Positions 36,678-45,899 of a DNA stretch of 48,367 nucleotides are shown here, piece by piece. Within the stretch, counting starts at the first letter, position 1. The number at the start of each line of letters is the position of its first letter. A program made the position numbers and the translations under genes. The stretch is from Candidatus Dadabacteria bacterium (GTDB lineage: Bacteria > Desulfobacterota_D > UBA1144 > Nemesobacterales > Nemesobacteraceae), in NCBI GenBank assembly GCA_022819805.1, contig JAJEGO010000045.1, positions 1-48,367 of the forward strand. The letters are read 5' to 3'. The notes beneath the pieces are model-generated. The model was not told the origin of the DNA and made no database searches. It saw nothing but the letters and a program-made list of their open reading frames with translations.

Positions 36678-38399
36678 CCTGAGCTTGAGCCCGCTTTCGT
36701 GCCTGTCCCAAGTGGAATCGGATATGTTCTTAAGCTCTGAAACCGCGATCTTCTGAGTAGAGGTAAGCGGGAACTCCTCGTAGATTTCGATGAACCTTGG
36801 AACCATGGCCACCATCACCTTCTCGGCCATCCATTCGCAGAACTCCACGGGATCAAAATCCGCCCCTTCCTTGAGTATCAGGTTAAGCTTGATCTCATCA
36901 TCCGATATGTCGGGCAGTCTCAGTCCTACGGCCACGGCTTCCCGCACGGAGGGATGTTCCTCCGAGACATCGGCCACGGCTACCGGGTCCACGTTCTCTC
37001 CCGACACGCGTATCCTGCTGTAGCGGCCCATGAAGTAGTATCTCCCGTCGGTCCCAACGGCAAACAGGTCATCCGAATTGAAAAAGCCCTGGTCGTCGAA
37101 GGCGTTTTTTGTTCTCCTCTCATCCTTGAAATATTCATCGAGGGTCGTGTGCGGAACCAGAGGCTTTATGAAAAGAAGCCCCTTTTCCTCCTCTGCGGGA
37201 GCAGGATTCTTATCCACATCCCAGGGTCTGTCTATGATCTCGTCTGTATTCAGAGGATCCCTTATTTCAAGATGGTATCCCTCGACGGGAAATCCGCAGG
37301 AACCGGGTTTCTCGTCCTCAGGATCTTTCCAGAGCGGCATTCCCATCTCAGTGGATCCGTAGCCTTCCACTATCTTCGTGTTAAACCTTTCCTCAAACTC
37401 GCGAAGCTTTTTCGGCGCGGGCCCTGAAAGCATCATCCTTATCCCATGCTTTGAATCCCACTCCGACAGCGGAGAAGCCCATATGTACTCGGGCACCGCC
37501 CCCAGCATGTTAGCCCCGGTCGCGCCGCAGCCAGCCGCCCACTTCCAGAAATTGGAAGCCGAAAACCTAGGGAAGAAAACGGCAGATCCACCAACGGCTA
37601 CCGAAACGAAAAGGCACATAACCTGGGCGTTTGCGTGTCCCAGGGAAAGAACCGTCATCAAAACATCCTCGCTTCTCAGTCCCTGCTGCTGTATGAAGGA
37701 GCGGACAGTCATTATGACTCCTCCGTGGTCGCGGATAACCCCCTTGGGCATCCCCGTGGTGCCGGAGGTGAACATGCATCTTTCCTTGTCGGCGATTGTC
37801 ACGTCAACTCCGGGGTTCTCCGATGAATACTGATCAAAAGTGGAGAAAGGAAGTGCTTTTATGCCCCCTATGTCCGCCGGAGCATCTTCTGAGACGAGGA
37901 AAACCGCCTCAAGGTTCTCAAGTTTGTCCGCTATTTCGCTTATGTAAGGAAGGCTCTGGTTATCAACCGCGAGCACCCGCATCTCCGAGTAGTTTATTAC
38001 GTAAGCCAGCCTATCGCCTTTTTCATCCTTGTTTATCGGGACCTGGACGGCACCTGACTTGTGCGCTGCAATGATCGATATGACGTATTCGGAGCAGTTG
38101 AGCATGTACATGCCGACCTTGTCCCCCTTTTTTATGCCGAATTCCTCGACGAGGCCGTTTGCAACCCTGTTTGCCCAGGCGTTGGTTTCCCCGTAGCTGT
38201 AGCTTTCAGCTACGTTACCGTCTGAATCCCCAAGGCTGAACATCGTTTTTTCGGGATATGATTCCGCACCCGCCTCAAGGTATCTGGTTATCGGAAGCCA
38301 CTTGTCGGTATCGTCTAAGGGACCGTTTGGGAGAGTCCCCTTTCCTATGTATTTTTCATCTCTAGGACGCAAAGGCAGTTTCATTTTTTTCCTCACCAT
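36666..38399 (-). CDS. AMP-forming acyl-CoA ligase, paralog 2
   Basis: MFTSGTTGMPKGVIRDHGGVIM, YGSTEMGMPLWKDPED; closely similar throughout to the protein at 33832-35553. Confidence 0.92.
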   Translation of the reverse strand: MVRKKMKLPLRPRDEKYIGKGTLPNGPLDDTDKWLPITRYLEAGAESYPEKTMFSLGDSDGNVAESYSYGETNAWANRVANGLVEEFGIKKGDKVGMYMLNCSEYVISIIAAHKSGAVQVPINKDEKGDRLAYVINYSEMRVLAVDNQSLPYISEIADKLENLEAVFLVSEDAPADIGGIKALPFSTFDQYSSENPGVDVTIADKERCMFTSGTTGMPKGVIRDHGGVIMTVRSFIQQQGLRSEDVLMTVLSLGHANAQVMCLFVSVAVGGSAVFFPRFSASNFWKWAAGCGATGANMLGAVPEYIWASPLSEWDSKHGIRMMLSGPAPKKLREFEERFNTKIVEGYGSTEMGMPLWKDPEDEKPGSCGFPVEGYHLEIRDPLNTDEIIDRPWDVDKNPAPAEEEKGLLFIKPLVPHTTLDEYFKDERRTKNAFDDQGFFNSDDLFAVGTDGRYYFMGRYSRIRVSGENVDPVAVADVSEEHPSVREAVAVGLRLPDISDDEIKLNLILKEGADFDPVEFCEWMAEKVMVAMVPRFIEIYEEFPLTSTQKIAVSELKNISDSTWDRHESGLKLRSRK

Positions 38400-38521
38400 C
38401 GTTTATTCTAAGCGTCCTATTTTACCTGAAAAACAGTTGACTGGGGCATGGTGTCCCCATACTGGTGTTCTGCTGGACTGTTGCGGGCCTGCTCCAAGCT
38501 GACAAAAAACTTCTCCTCACA

Positions 38522-38562
38522 TTTTGTGCAATTTGAAAGTGCTGATTTCAGATTGTACAAAA
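38522..38562. repeat. Intergenic inverted repeat
   Basis: TTTTGTGCAATTTGAAA-gtgctga-TTTCAGATTGTACAAAA, 17-bp arms, 15 of 17 matched, both exceptions G.U on plus strand. Confidence 0.75.
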
Positions 38563-38641
38563 GGCCCTAGTGCCACACACTAACTCCTCAATTAAAATAG
38601 CCTGGGCCGGCCAGCATGACCGGGTTCAGGAAAAAGGCTTG

Positions 38642-40417
38642 TCATGTTTTCTTTTCAGTACGGAGACTGGTTTTTTTGTCTTCCTTGAACAGTTCCTTTA
38701 GTTCCTGCGTAGGATCAAACACTTCTTCAGGAAACCCGGTTTTATCGTGGTAAACAGCCATTTGACTATCCAGAGCTTGGGCATCATGCTCCTGAAACGC
38801 CTGAATTATCCCCGCAGCATCGGCTGGTGGTAACCCCAGATGCTCAAGCAACTGGGTTGAAAGAGCAAGGCTTGAAAGCAGAGTTTCGCGAATCACGGAG
38901 GTCACTCCCAATTCTCGGAGCTTTATTTCGTGAAAACGATTCCTAGCACGCGCCATAATTTTAAGGTTTGGAAAGGCATTAGATACCTGGCTGACTATTT
39001 TCAGAGACGATTCGACATCGTCGATGGCCACGACGATCGCGGGAGCCCGGTCAATATGAGCGGACAACAGAACCCGCAGGCTTGATGCGTTGCCATAGTA
39101 TGTTTCACTTGCAAACTGACGAACGAAGTCAACCCTCTTGGGATCGAGTTCAATCACCGTGAACGGAATTTCAAGTATGGTCAGTATTCGGGCTACGGTC
39201 TGTCCGAACGGACCAAAACCTACGATGATAACGGAGTTTTGCGATCCATGGGTTTCCTCTACCGGCGCGGGCGCACTGTCTTTGTCGGCACCGAACCGGG
39301 AACCGAGCGCAACGAGAAAAGGTGTTGCAGCCATCGACAACGTTACCACCAAAACGGCAATATCGACGACGAATTGATCTACTAGCTGCGCCGAAACGCC
39401 CACGGTAAACAGAATAAATGCAAACTCCCCGCCTTGGGAAAGCACAAGCCCCGTCCGTACCGCTTCATCGTGCTCAAGACCCTGCAGTCTGGCAAGCGGG
39501 TATATAATGAGCGACTTTACGACCATGAGAACCGCGGTCAGCCCGACTATCAAAAGCGGTTTGCTGATCAGCAAGCCCAGGTTGGCCGACATGCCGACCG
39601 CAATGAAGAAAAGACCCACAAGCAGCCCCTTAAAGGGCATCACGTCCGCTTCAAGCTGGTGGCGATACTCAGAATCGGCAACCATCACACCCGCTATGAA
39701 AGCCCCAAGCCCCATTGAAAAACCAATGCTGTGCATCGCCAAGGCGGCACCTGTCACGAACGTAAGCGCAGCGGCCGTGAAAAGTTCATGAATTCCCGTG
39801 GAGGCAACAAAACGCAGGGCGGGGCGAAGCGTAAACCGAGCAACCACGAATCCAGCCACAACAGCGACAAGAAGCAGTAAATTCAACGACACCGAGTCCC
39901 CGGGCTCAGAAGACAAGATGCCTATCAAGGCTATTGCCGGAATAACGGCGACATCCTGCATGAGCAGCGTGCCGAAAGCCGCACGTCCATGGGGCCTGTT
40001 GAACTCCCTGTGCTCCCCGAGCCACTGCACGACAAATGCCGTGCTTGAAAGAGCAAGCGAAAATCCGATCAACATTGACGCGGGCGAACTCATCCCCAGC
40101 AACATCAAGCAAAGCACCGCAATGACGACCGAAGTGATGAGTATCTGGGTTATGCCAAGCCCGAAGAGGAATCTTCGCATGGTCCAGAGACGATGCGGAC
40201 GAAGTTCAAGCCCGATGAGAAACAGCAACAAAACGATTCCGAATTCAGCAAAGTGCAGAACCTCTGTTGCATTGCCTACAAGCCCGAACACGCTCGGACC
40301 GATCAGCAACCCAACCAGCAGGTAACCAATCACGCTGCTCAATCCGAACTTACGGCAAACGGGGACAACGACAATCGTCGCCAGCAGAAAAATGAAAGCT
40401 TCAACCAGAAGACCCAT
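38642..40417 (-). CDS. KefB/KefC-like monovalent cation:proton antiporter (CPA2) with TrkA-N domain
   Basis: FGLSSVIGYLLVGLLIGPSVFGLV...GIVLLLFLIGLELRPHRLWTMRRFLFGLG; VIIVGFGPFGQTVARILTILEIPFTVIELDPKRV. Confidence 0.93.
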   Translation of the reverse strand: MGLLVEAFIFLLATIVVVPVCRKFGLSSVIGYLLVGLLIGPSVFGLVGNATEVLHFAEFGIVLLLFLIGLELRPHRLWTMRRFLFGLGITQILITSVVIAVLCLMLLGMSSPASMLIGFSLALSSTAFVVQWLGEHREFNRPHGRAAFGTLLMQDVAVIPAIALIGILSSEPGDSVSLNLLLLVAVVAGFVVARFTLRPALRFVASTGIHELFTAAALTFVTGAALAMHSIGFSMGLGAFIAGVMVADSEYRHQLEADVMPFKGLLVGLFFIAVGMSANLGLLISKPLLIVGLTAVLMVVKSLIIYPLARLQGLEHDEAVRTGLVLSQGGEFAFILFTVGVSAQLVDQFVVDIAVLVVTLSMAATPFLVALGSRFGADKDSAPAPVEETHGSQNSVIIVGFGPFGQTVARILTILEIPFTVIELDPKRVDFVRQFASETYYGNASSLRVLLSAHIDRAPAIVVAIDDVESSLKIVSQVSNAFPNLKIMARARNRFHEIKLRELGVTSVIRETLLSSLALSTQLLEHLGLPPADAAGIIQAFQEHDAQALDSQMAVYHDKTGFPEEVFDPTQELKELFKEDKKTSLRTEKKT

Positions 40418-40754
40418 CTGACCTCCTTCGAAACAGATTCGAATTCTTCTCCCTCAAAACCTCTCTTTGTTTAACTAACTCAGACATTGCTTAACAGACG
40501 TAACTCCTTCGGGACCTTGGGCTCACACTAAAATGTGGGCAAGTAAAAACAGACCGTAAAACCGCTCTTTCGGTTAAGAACCGCATTGCGGGAAAAACTG
40601 GTTAAAGCGCGGTCCTGTGCTCTAAATATGTTAATAAGTCAAAAGGGTTTCTCAAACAGGAAAAAAGAAACAATTGCCCTTCAGCAGGTCACAAAACGGG
40701 ATGAAAGATTCAGAATTTGCTGATTTTCCAAGATACCGAGTTATAGGGAGAAAA

Positions 40755-40779
40755 CGGGAAAGCCTTATCGGCTTTACCC
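40755..40779 (-). terminator. Terminator-like hairpin after trpG
   Basis: Plus-strand GGGAAAGCC-ttatc-GGCTTTaCCC, followed on the minus strand by CGTTTTCTCCC; overlaps the trpG stop codon. Confidence 0.5.
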
Positions 40780-41361
40780 ATAGTGGTCGATAAAGTTTCT
40801 GAGAATATCCTTCCCGCACTCTGTAAGGATGGACTCGGGGTGGAACTGAACGCCCTCCACAGGAAGTTCTTTGTGCCTTATCCCCATGATTTCACCTTCC
40901 TCGGTCCGGGCGGAAATCTCGAAGTCGGAGGGAAGGGACGCTTCTTCCACCAAAAGCGAATGGTATCTCGTAGCTTCGAAGGGATTTGGAAGATCCTTAT
41001 AGATGGTTTTTCCGTCGTGGATGATCGGGGAGGTTTTTCCGTGCAAAAGCCTCTCTGCCCGGACTATGTTCGCCCCGTAAGCGTAGCCGACAGCCTGGTG
41101 ACCCAGGCAAACGCCGAGAATGGGTTTTTTACCGACGTACCTTTTTATTATGTCAACCGAAAGCCCCGCCTCCTTAGGCGTGCAGGGCCCCGGAGAGATT
41201 ACAATCATGTCGGGGTCAAGATCATCAACGAAATCAAAATCAAGACAGTCGTTTCTTCTCACCTCTATTTGCTGGCCAAGCTCCCCGAGGTAATGAACCA
41301 AGTTATAGGTAAAGGAATCATAATTATCGATCATTAAAATCTTCTTTTTCCCTTCGGTCAT
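40774..41361 (-). CDS. trpG: Anthranilate synthase component II (glutamine amidotransferase)
   Basis: KILMIDNYDSFTYNLVHYLGELG, GVCLGHQAVGYAYG, VQFHPESILTECG. Confidence 0.94.
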   Translation of the reverse strand: MTEGKKKILMIDNYDSFTYNLVHYLGELGQQIEVRRNDCLDFDFVDDLDPDMIVISPGPCTPKEAGLSVDIIKRYVGKKPILGVCLGHQAVGYAYGANIVRAERLLHGKTSPIIHDGKTIYKDLPNPFEATRYHSLLVEEASLPSDFEISARTEEGEIMGIRHKELPVEGVQFHPESILTECGKDILRNFIDHYG

Positions 41362-42848
41362 TAGAGTCCGTCCTCGGCAAGCTCAACAGATTTCACCAAG
41401 GCTTTTACCTTGTTAACCGTCTCCTGATACTCGGTTTCGGGGTTCGAATCGGCCACTATGCCAGCCCCCGCCTGTATGTAGATTTTACCGTCTTTTATAA
41501 CGAATGTTCTTATGGTTATGCAGCTGTCCATGTTGCCCGAGAAGCTGAAGTAGCAAACGCAGCCTCCGTAGGCCCCTCTCATGCCCGGCTCGGTCTCCTC
41601 GATTATCTCCATTGCCCTTACCTTTGGCGCCCCGGAAAGGGTGCCTGCTGGGAAAGTTGCCTTTATGACGTCAAATGCGTCGGCCCCGTCGGCAAGCAGT
41701 GCGGTAACGTTTGAAACTATATGCATCACATGGGAATATCTCTCCACGATCATGAATTCGTCAACCCTGACCGAACCCATGTCGGAAACCCTTCCGAGAT
41801 CGTTTCTTGCGAGGTCAACTAGCATTATGTGCTCCGCCCTTTCTTTGGGATCCTCGATAAGTTCGGCCGCGAGGCCCTCGTCCTCGGAAACGGTCTTCCC
41901 TCTGGGACGCGTTCCGGCTATCGGGCGGCTTGCGATTCTTTTTCCCTCAACTCTCACCATTACCTCGGGAGAGGACCCGGTGAGTATCTCGTCTCCCATC
42001 CTCAGGAAAAACATGTACGGGGAAGGGTTTAATATTCTGAGAGCCCTGTAGAGATCAAAAGGATCGACTCTGAGATCCGTTTTCCATCTCTGGGATATGA
42101 CTGCCTGTATTATGTCTCCTGATTTTATGTATTCCTTGGTCCTCAGGACCGCCTCTTTGAACTCCGGGGGTTCGAAATTGGACTCAAGCTTGAATTCCTC
42201 CTCGGAAACATCCAGAGAAGTACCGTTCGTAAAGGACTCGTCGAGTGAATTTTTAAGCTTGTTTTTAAGTTCAGCTATCTTAGCCAAGGACTTTTCGTAT
42301 TCCTCTTTTGCATTTTCTACGTCGGGCACATAGGCATTTGAAATGATCTTTATCTTGCTTGTTACGTTATCGAAGGCCAAAACGGTATCCATGACCATGT
42401 AGATGGAGTCCCAGAGCTTGAGTTCGTCGGGCGAGGTGTCGGGAATATCCTCTATAAACCTGACCATGTCGTAACCGAAATAGCCGACCGCTCCCCCGTG
42501 GAATCTCGGAAGCTCCTCCGAGGAAACCGGCCTGTAGCATGAAAGCAGGTCCCTTAGCGCCAGAATCGGGTCGCCCGTGAACGTTTCGGCTTCTCCTCCC
42601 GAGCGAATTATCTCGACATTCCGACCCTTGGAGCGAAACACCACCGAGGGTTCGGTGCCCAGAAAACTGTAGCGCGCCCACTTGTCTCCACCCTCGACGC
42701 TTTCAAAAAGAAAAGAATAATCCGAGGAGTCTATCTTCCTGAAAACCGAAACCGGGGTGTCGTAATCGGCCAGAACCTCCTCCCACACGGGCACAAGATT
42801 CCCGTGTTCGAGGTGTTCGAGGAACTGCTCGTAGGAGGGAGAAATCAT
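41361..42848 (-). CDS. trpE: Anthranilate synthase component I
   Basis: GSSPEVMVRVEGKRIASRPIAGTRPRG, ERAEHIMLVDLARNDLGRVS; overlaps trpG by 1 nt (TAATG). Start at MISPSYEQFLEHL chosen. Confidence 0.93.
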   Translation of the reverse strand: MISPSYEQFLEHLEHGNLVPVWEEVLADYDTPVSVFRKIDSSDYSFLFESVEGGDKWARYSFLGTEPSVVFRSKGRNVEIIRSGGEAETFTGDPILALRDLLSCYRPVSSEELPRFHGGAVGYFGYDMVRFIEDIPDTSPDELKLWDSIYMVMDTVLAFDNVTSKIKIISNAYVPDVENAKEEYEKSLAKIAELKNKLKNSLDESFTNGTSLDVSEEEFKLESNFEPPEFKEAVLRTKEYIKSGDIIQAVISQRWKTDLRVDPFDLYRALRILNPSPYMFFLRMGDEILTGSSPEVMVRVEGKRIASRPIAGTRPRGKTVSEDEGLAAELIEDPKERAEHIMLVDLARNDLGRVSDMGSVRVDEFMIVERYSHVMHIVSNVTALLADGADAFDVIKATFPAGTLSGAPKVRAMEIIEETEPGMRGAYGGCVCYFSFSGNMDSCITIRTFVIKDGKIYIQAGAGIVADSNPETEYQETVNKVKALVKSVELAEDGL

Positions 42849-42953
42849 GGAAGGAAATGATAAGACCCGAAAAACTAAAGTCAAGAAAGGCGCCTTTTAT
42901 AAATCCCCGGGGACATTATAATTAATGGCTTAAAAATAACGGAGCAAGTTAGA

Positions 42954-44315
42954 TTGATTCTCGATAAAGCGATATTCAGAGAGTACGACATAAGGGGCAT
43001 AGCGGGAGAGAGCATCACCGAGGAGGTGGTCGAGAGGATAGGAAAAGCCTACGGAACCATGATAGCCGAGGGAGGCGGAGTGGAAGTTTCCGTTGGATAC
43101 GACTGCAGGAAATCCTCACCGGCATTTCGCGACGCCCTCTGCGAGGGAATAACCTCAACCGGCGTGGGTGTCGTAGATATAGGAATGGTCACTACTCCCA
43201 TGGTTTATTTCTCCACCTTCACTTCAGGTGTTGATGGAGGGGTGATGGTGACCGCCAGCCACAATCCCTCCCAGTACAACGGGCTTAAAATGTGCGTCGG
43301 TCAGAACTCCCTTTTCGGCGAAGGGATACAGGAAATAAGAAAATCTGTCGAAAAAGGAAAATTCAAAACTGGGAAAGGGAAAAAAAGACAAGCAGATATA
43401 GTTGATCGGTACCTGGAATTTTTTGAGCAGAACCTCCATATAGAACCGGGTATAAGGGTCGCGGCCGACGGCGGCAACGGAACCGCTGGAGTGACTTGTC
43501 CGGAGATCCTCAGAAGATTCGGCTGCGAAGTTCACGAGCTTTACATGGACCCCGACGGGGATTTTCCGAACCACCACCCGGATCCCACAGTCGAGGAGAA
43601 CCTCTCTGACATAAAGAGAAAGGTGGTGGAAGACGGTCTTGACGTGGGCTTGGCATTTGACGGGGACGCGGACAGATTAGGTATCGTCGATGAACGCGGA
43701 AACTCCATAAGCGGCGACATGCTTCTTCTTGTTTATTCGCTTGATCTTCTCGAAACAAACCCTGGAGCCACCATAATAGGGGACGTTAAATGTTCGGGGA
43801 CCCTTTTCTCCAAGATCCGGGAAGCCGGCGGAAATCCCATCATGTGGAGAACGGGCCATTCGGTTATCAAGGACAAGATGAAGAAGGAGGGCGCCGAGCT
43901 CGGAGGAGAGATGAGCGGTCACATCTTCTTTAAAAACAGGTTTTTCGGATACGACGACGCTCTTTACGCGGGGCTTCGGTTTCTTGAAATCCTCTCGAAA
44001 ACGGGAAAAAGAGCCTCGGAACTGCTGGTCGGGTTGCCGAAGACATTTGCTACTCCGGAGATAAGAGTAGATTGTCCTGATGAAATCAAGTTTCAGGTAA
44101 CAGAAACGGTAAAGAAAAAGCTCGGGGAGGAAAACGAGGTGATTGACATAGATGGAGTCAGGGTTGAGTATCCGGACGGTTGGGGACTTCTCCGGGCATC
44201 TAACACACAGCCAGCCCTCGTGCTTCGCTTTGAAGCTCAGACGGAACCTAGGCTAGCGGAGATAAGGGAAACCGTGGAGAAAACGCTTAGGGAAACGATC
44301 AGTGAGATCGGCTGA
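42954..44315 (+). CDS. Phosphomannomutase/phosphoglucomutase
   Basis: TASHNPSQYNGLKM phosphoserine loop and LAFDGDADRLGIVDE metal loop; TTG start. Confidence 0.93.
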   Translation: MILDKAIFREYDIRGIAGESITEEVVERIGKAYGTMIAEGGGVEVSVGYDCRKSSPAFRDALCEGITSTGVGVVDIGMVTTPMVYFSTFTSGVDGGVMVTASHNPSQYNGLKMCVGQNSLFGEGIQEIRKSVEKGKFKTGKGKKRQADIVDRYLEFFEQNLHIEPGIRVAADGGNGTAGVTCPEILRRFGCEVHELYMDPDGDFPNHHPDPTVEENLSDIKRKVVEDGLDVGLAFDGDADRLGIVDERGNSISGDMLLLVYSLDLLETNPGATIIGDVKCSGTLFSKIREAGGNPIMWRTGHSVIKDKMKKEGAELGGEMSGHIFFKNRFFGYDDALYAGLRFLEILSKTGKRASELLVGLPKTFATPEIRVDCPDEIKFQVTETVKKKLGEENEVIDIDGVRVEYPDGWGLLRASNTQPALVLRFEAQTEPRLAEIRETVEKTLRETISEIG

Positions 44316-44723
44316 TCAGGAGCACTCCCTTGCCGGGATAAACTTGTAGGAACTGATATCCGTCCCGTCTGGCGCCTTCTTTATCACTCCGACCGTAATG
44401 GCCATCTCCTCGCCGAATTCAAGAGAGTCGGGATCTTCAGTTTCAACCTGCGCCATGACTCTTACGCCTTCTGGAAAATCGACAAGAGCGAGAACATAGG
44501 GCACCTTGAATTCCGGCATGCTCCTTCTCACGACCGTAAAGGAATGCAGAACACCTGTGGGGCTTAGAAGTTTCTCCTCCACGTCGTCTGTAAAACTCAC
44601 AGGGTCTGCTAGGTACCTAGGAAAGGTCCAGTTATCGGATTCCTTGCAGTAACCCGCGATCAACCTCACTCTGCCCTCATCATCCGTTGTAAACAAATCC
44701 TGTCTGAAAATATCTTCGCTCAT
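44316..44723 (-). CDS. OB-fold (DUF35-like) acyl-CoA-associated protein
   Basis: RLIAGYCKESDNWTFPRYLADP followed by LLSPTGVLHSFTVVRRSMPEFKVPYVLALVDFPEGVRVMAQVE, the pattern of DUF35 proteins; zinc-ribbon cysteines mostly missing. Confidence 0.75.
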   Translation of the reverse strand: MSEDIFRQDLFTTDDEGRVRLIAGYCKESDNWTFPRYLADPVSFTDDVEEKLLSPTGVLHSFTVVRRSMPEFKVPYVLALVDFPEGVRVMAQVETEDPDSLEFGEEMAITVGVIKKAPDGTDISSYKFIPARECS

Positions 44724-44736
44724 GACTCTCTCTCCT

Positions 44737-44750
44737 TAAACGATCGTTTA
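44737..44750. promoter_or_regulatory. Perfect 14-bp palindrome, candidate repressor operator
   Basis: TAAACGATCGTTTA directly upstream of AAGGAGAG and the ATG at 44723. Confidence 0.6.
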
Positions 44751-44865
44751 GCGTGAAGGGAAATTATATACAACTAAAAACAGTTTTCAATTCCCGCAAA
44801 ACCCCGCGGCGGAGAAGCCCTTGTTTGGGTTTGTAAAAAAACAGGTGAATTTGTAGAATCCTTAC

Positions 44866-45660
44866 GTGCCGGAAAAAATCCCAAGAGCGCTTACCGTAGC
44901 CGGATCCGATTCAAGCGGAGGGGCGGGAATCCAGGCCGACCTCAAGACTTTTACCGCCCTGGGAGTATACGGAGTTTCCGTGATCACCTCCGTTACCGCC
45001 CAGAACACCTTGGAGGTAAGCGCAATCCATGACCTTCCCGAACAGCTCGTGGGGCTGCAGTTTGACGCCGTGATGAGTGATATAGGCTGCGACGCCGCTA
45101 AGCTCGGAATGCTTTCCAACGAAAAAATCATCGAGACAGTAGCTGAAAAAATAGATCAGTACGCAATCGAAAAACTGGTCGTTGATCCCGTGATGCGTTC
45201 AAAAGACGGAACCGCCCTTTTAAGGAACTCAACGGAACTTCTAAAAAAAGAGATTCTCCCTAGGGCCCTCATAGTGACTCCGAACATACCCGAGGCGGAA
45301 ATACTAAGCTCTGTAAACATAAGCAACATAAGCGACATGAAGACCGCAGCTGAGAAGATTCACTCGCTTGGAGCAAGGAGCGTTCTTGTAAAAGGGGGAC
45401 ATCTAGCGAAAGACCATCCCGCGGTGGATATTTTTTTCGACGGGGAAACGTTTGAAGAACTGGTCAGCGAGAGGATCGAAACGAAGAACACCCACGGAAC
45501 CGGCTGCACTTTTTCGGCCGCCGTGTGCGCTTTTCTTGCAAAGGGAATGTCTCTTTCAGTTTCCCTTGAGAATTCGAAAGCCTTTATCACGGAGGCGATA
45601 AAGAATTCCCTGGAGATAGGGAAGGGCCACGGACCCCTTAATCCCTTTGGGAGATCCTGA
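44866..45660 (+). CDS. thiD: Hydroxymethylpyrimidine/phosphomethylpyrimidine kinase
   Basis: [65 protein letters not shown] start. Confidence 0.94.
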   Translation: MPEKIPRALTVAGSDSSGGAGIQADLKTFTALGVYGVSVITSVTAQNTLEVSAIHDLPEQLVGLQFDAVMSDIGCDAAKLGMLSNEKIIETVAEKIDQYAIEKLVVDPVMRSKDGTALLRNSTELLKKEILPRALIVTPNIPEAEILSSVNISNISDMKTAAEKIHSLGARSVLVKGGHLAKDHPAVDIFFDGETFEELVSERIETKNTHGTGCTFSAAVCAFLAKGMSLSVSLENSKAFITEAIKNSLEIGKGHGPLNPFGRS

Positions 45661-45798
45661 AGGATATGAAACCGCCGATTTCAAGCAATGCTGTTTTTTG
45701 CGAGATGGTTTCGACAAAGTTTTTATTTGCAAAGGGGCTGTAACCGGCACTGGATGAACAATTTCAGCAGGGAAATCAAGTTTTTTTGACTTATTGTA

Positions 45799-45883
45799 TA
45801 TAATTTCCCTATCGAAAGTGTCCGTCCGGAACGCGGAATGCTCCGAAGGACGCAGTGCAGCGAGCCGTAACGCCGGACTTTTT
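45799..45883 (+). other. Candidate promoter and structured leader or small RNA
   Basis: TATAAT at 45799-45804, then GTCCGG (45824-45829) pairing with CCGGAC (45873-45878) followed by TTTTT. Confidence 0.35.
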
Positions 45884-45899
45884 GCGAGGATCAGAACAC

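Noticed and set aside
40418-40773. Long gap between kefB-like gene and trpG as a tRNA or ncRNA locus
   Set aside because: No cloverleaf or recognisable RNA family found by eye; only the trpG terminator-like hairpin is supported.
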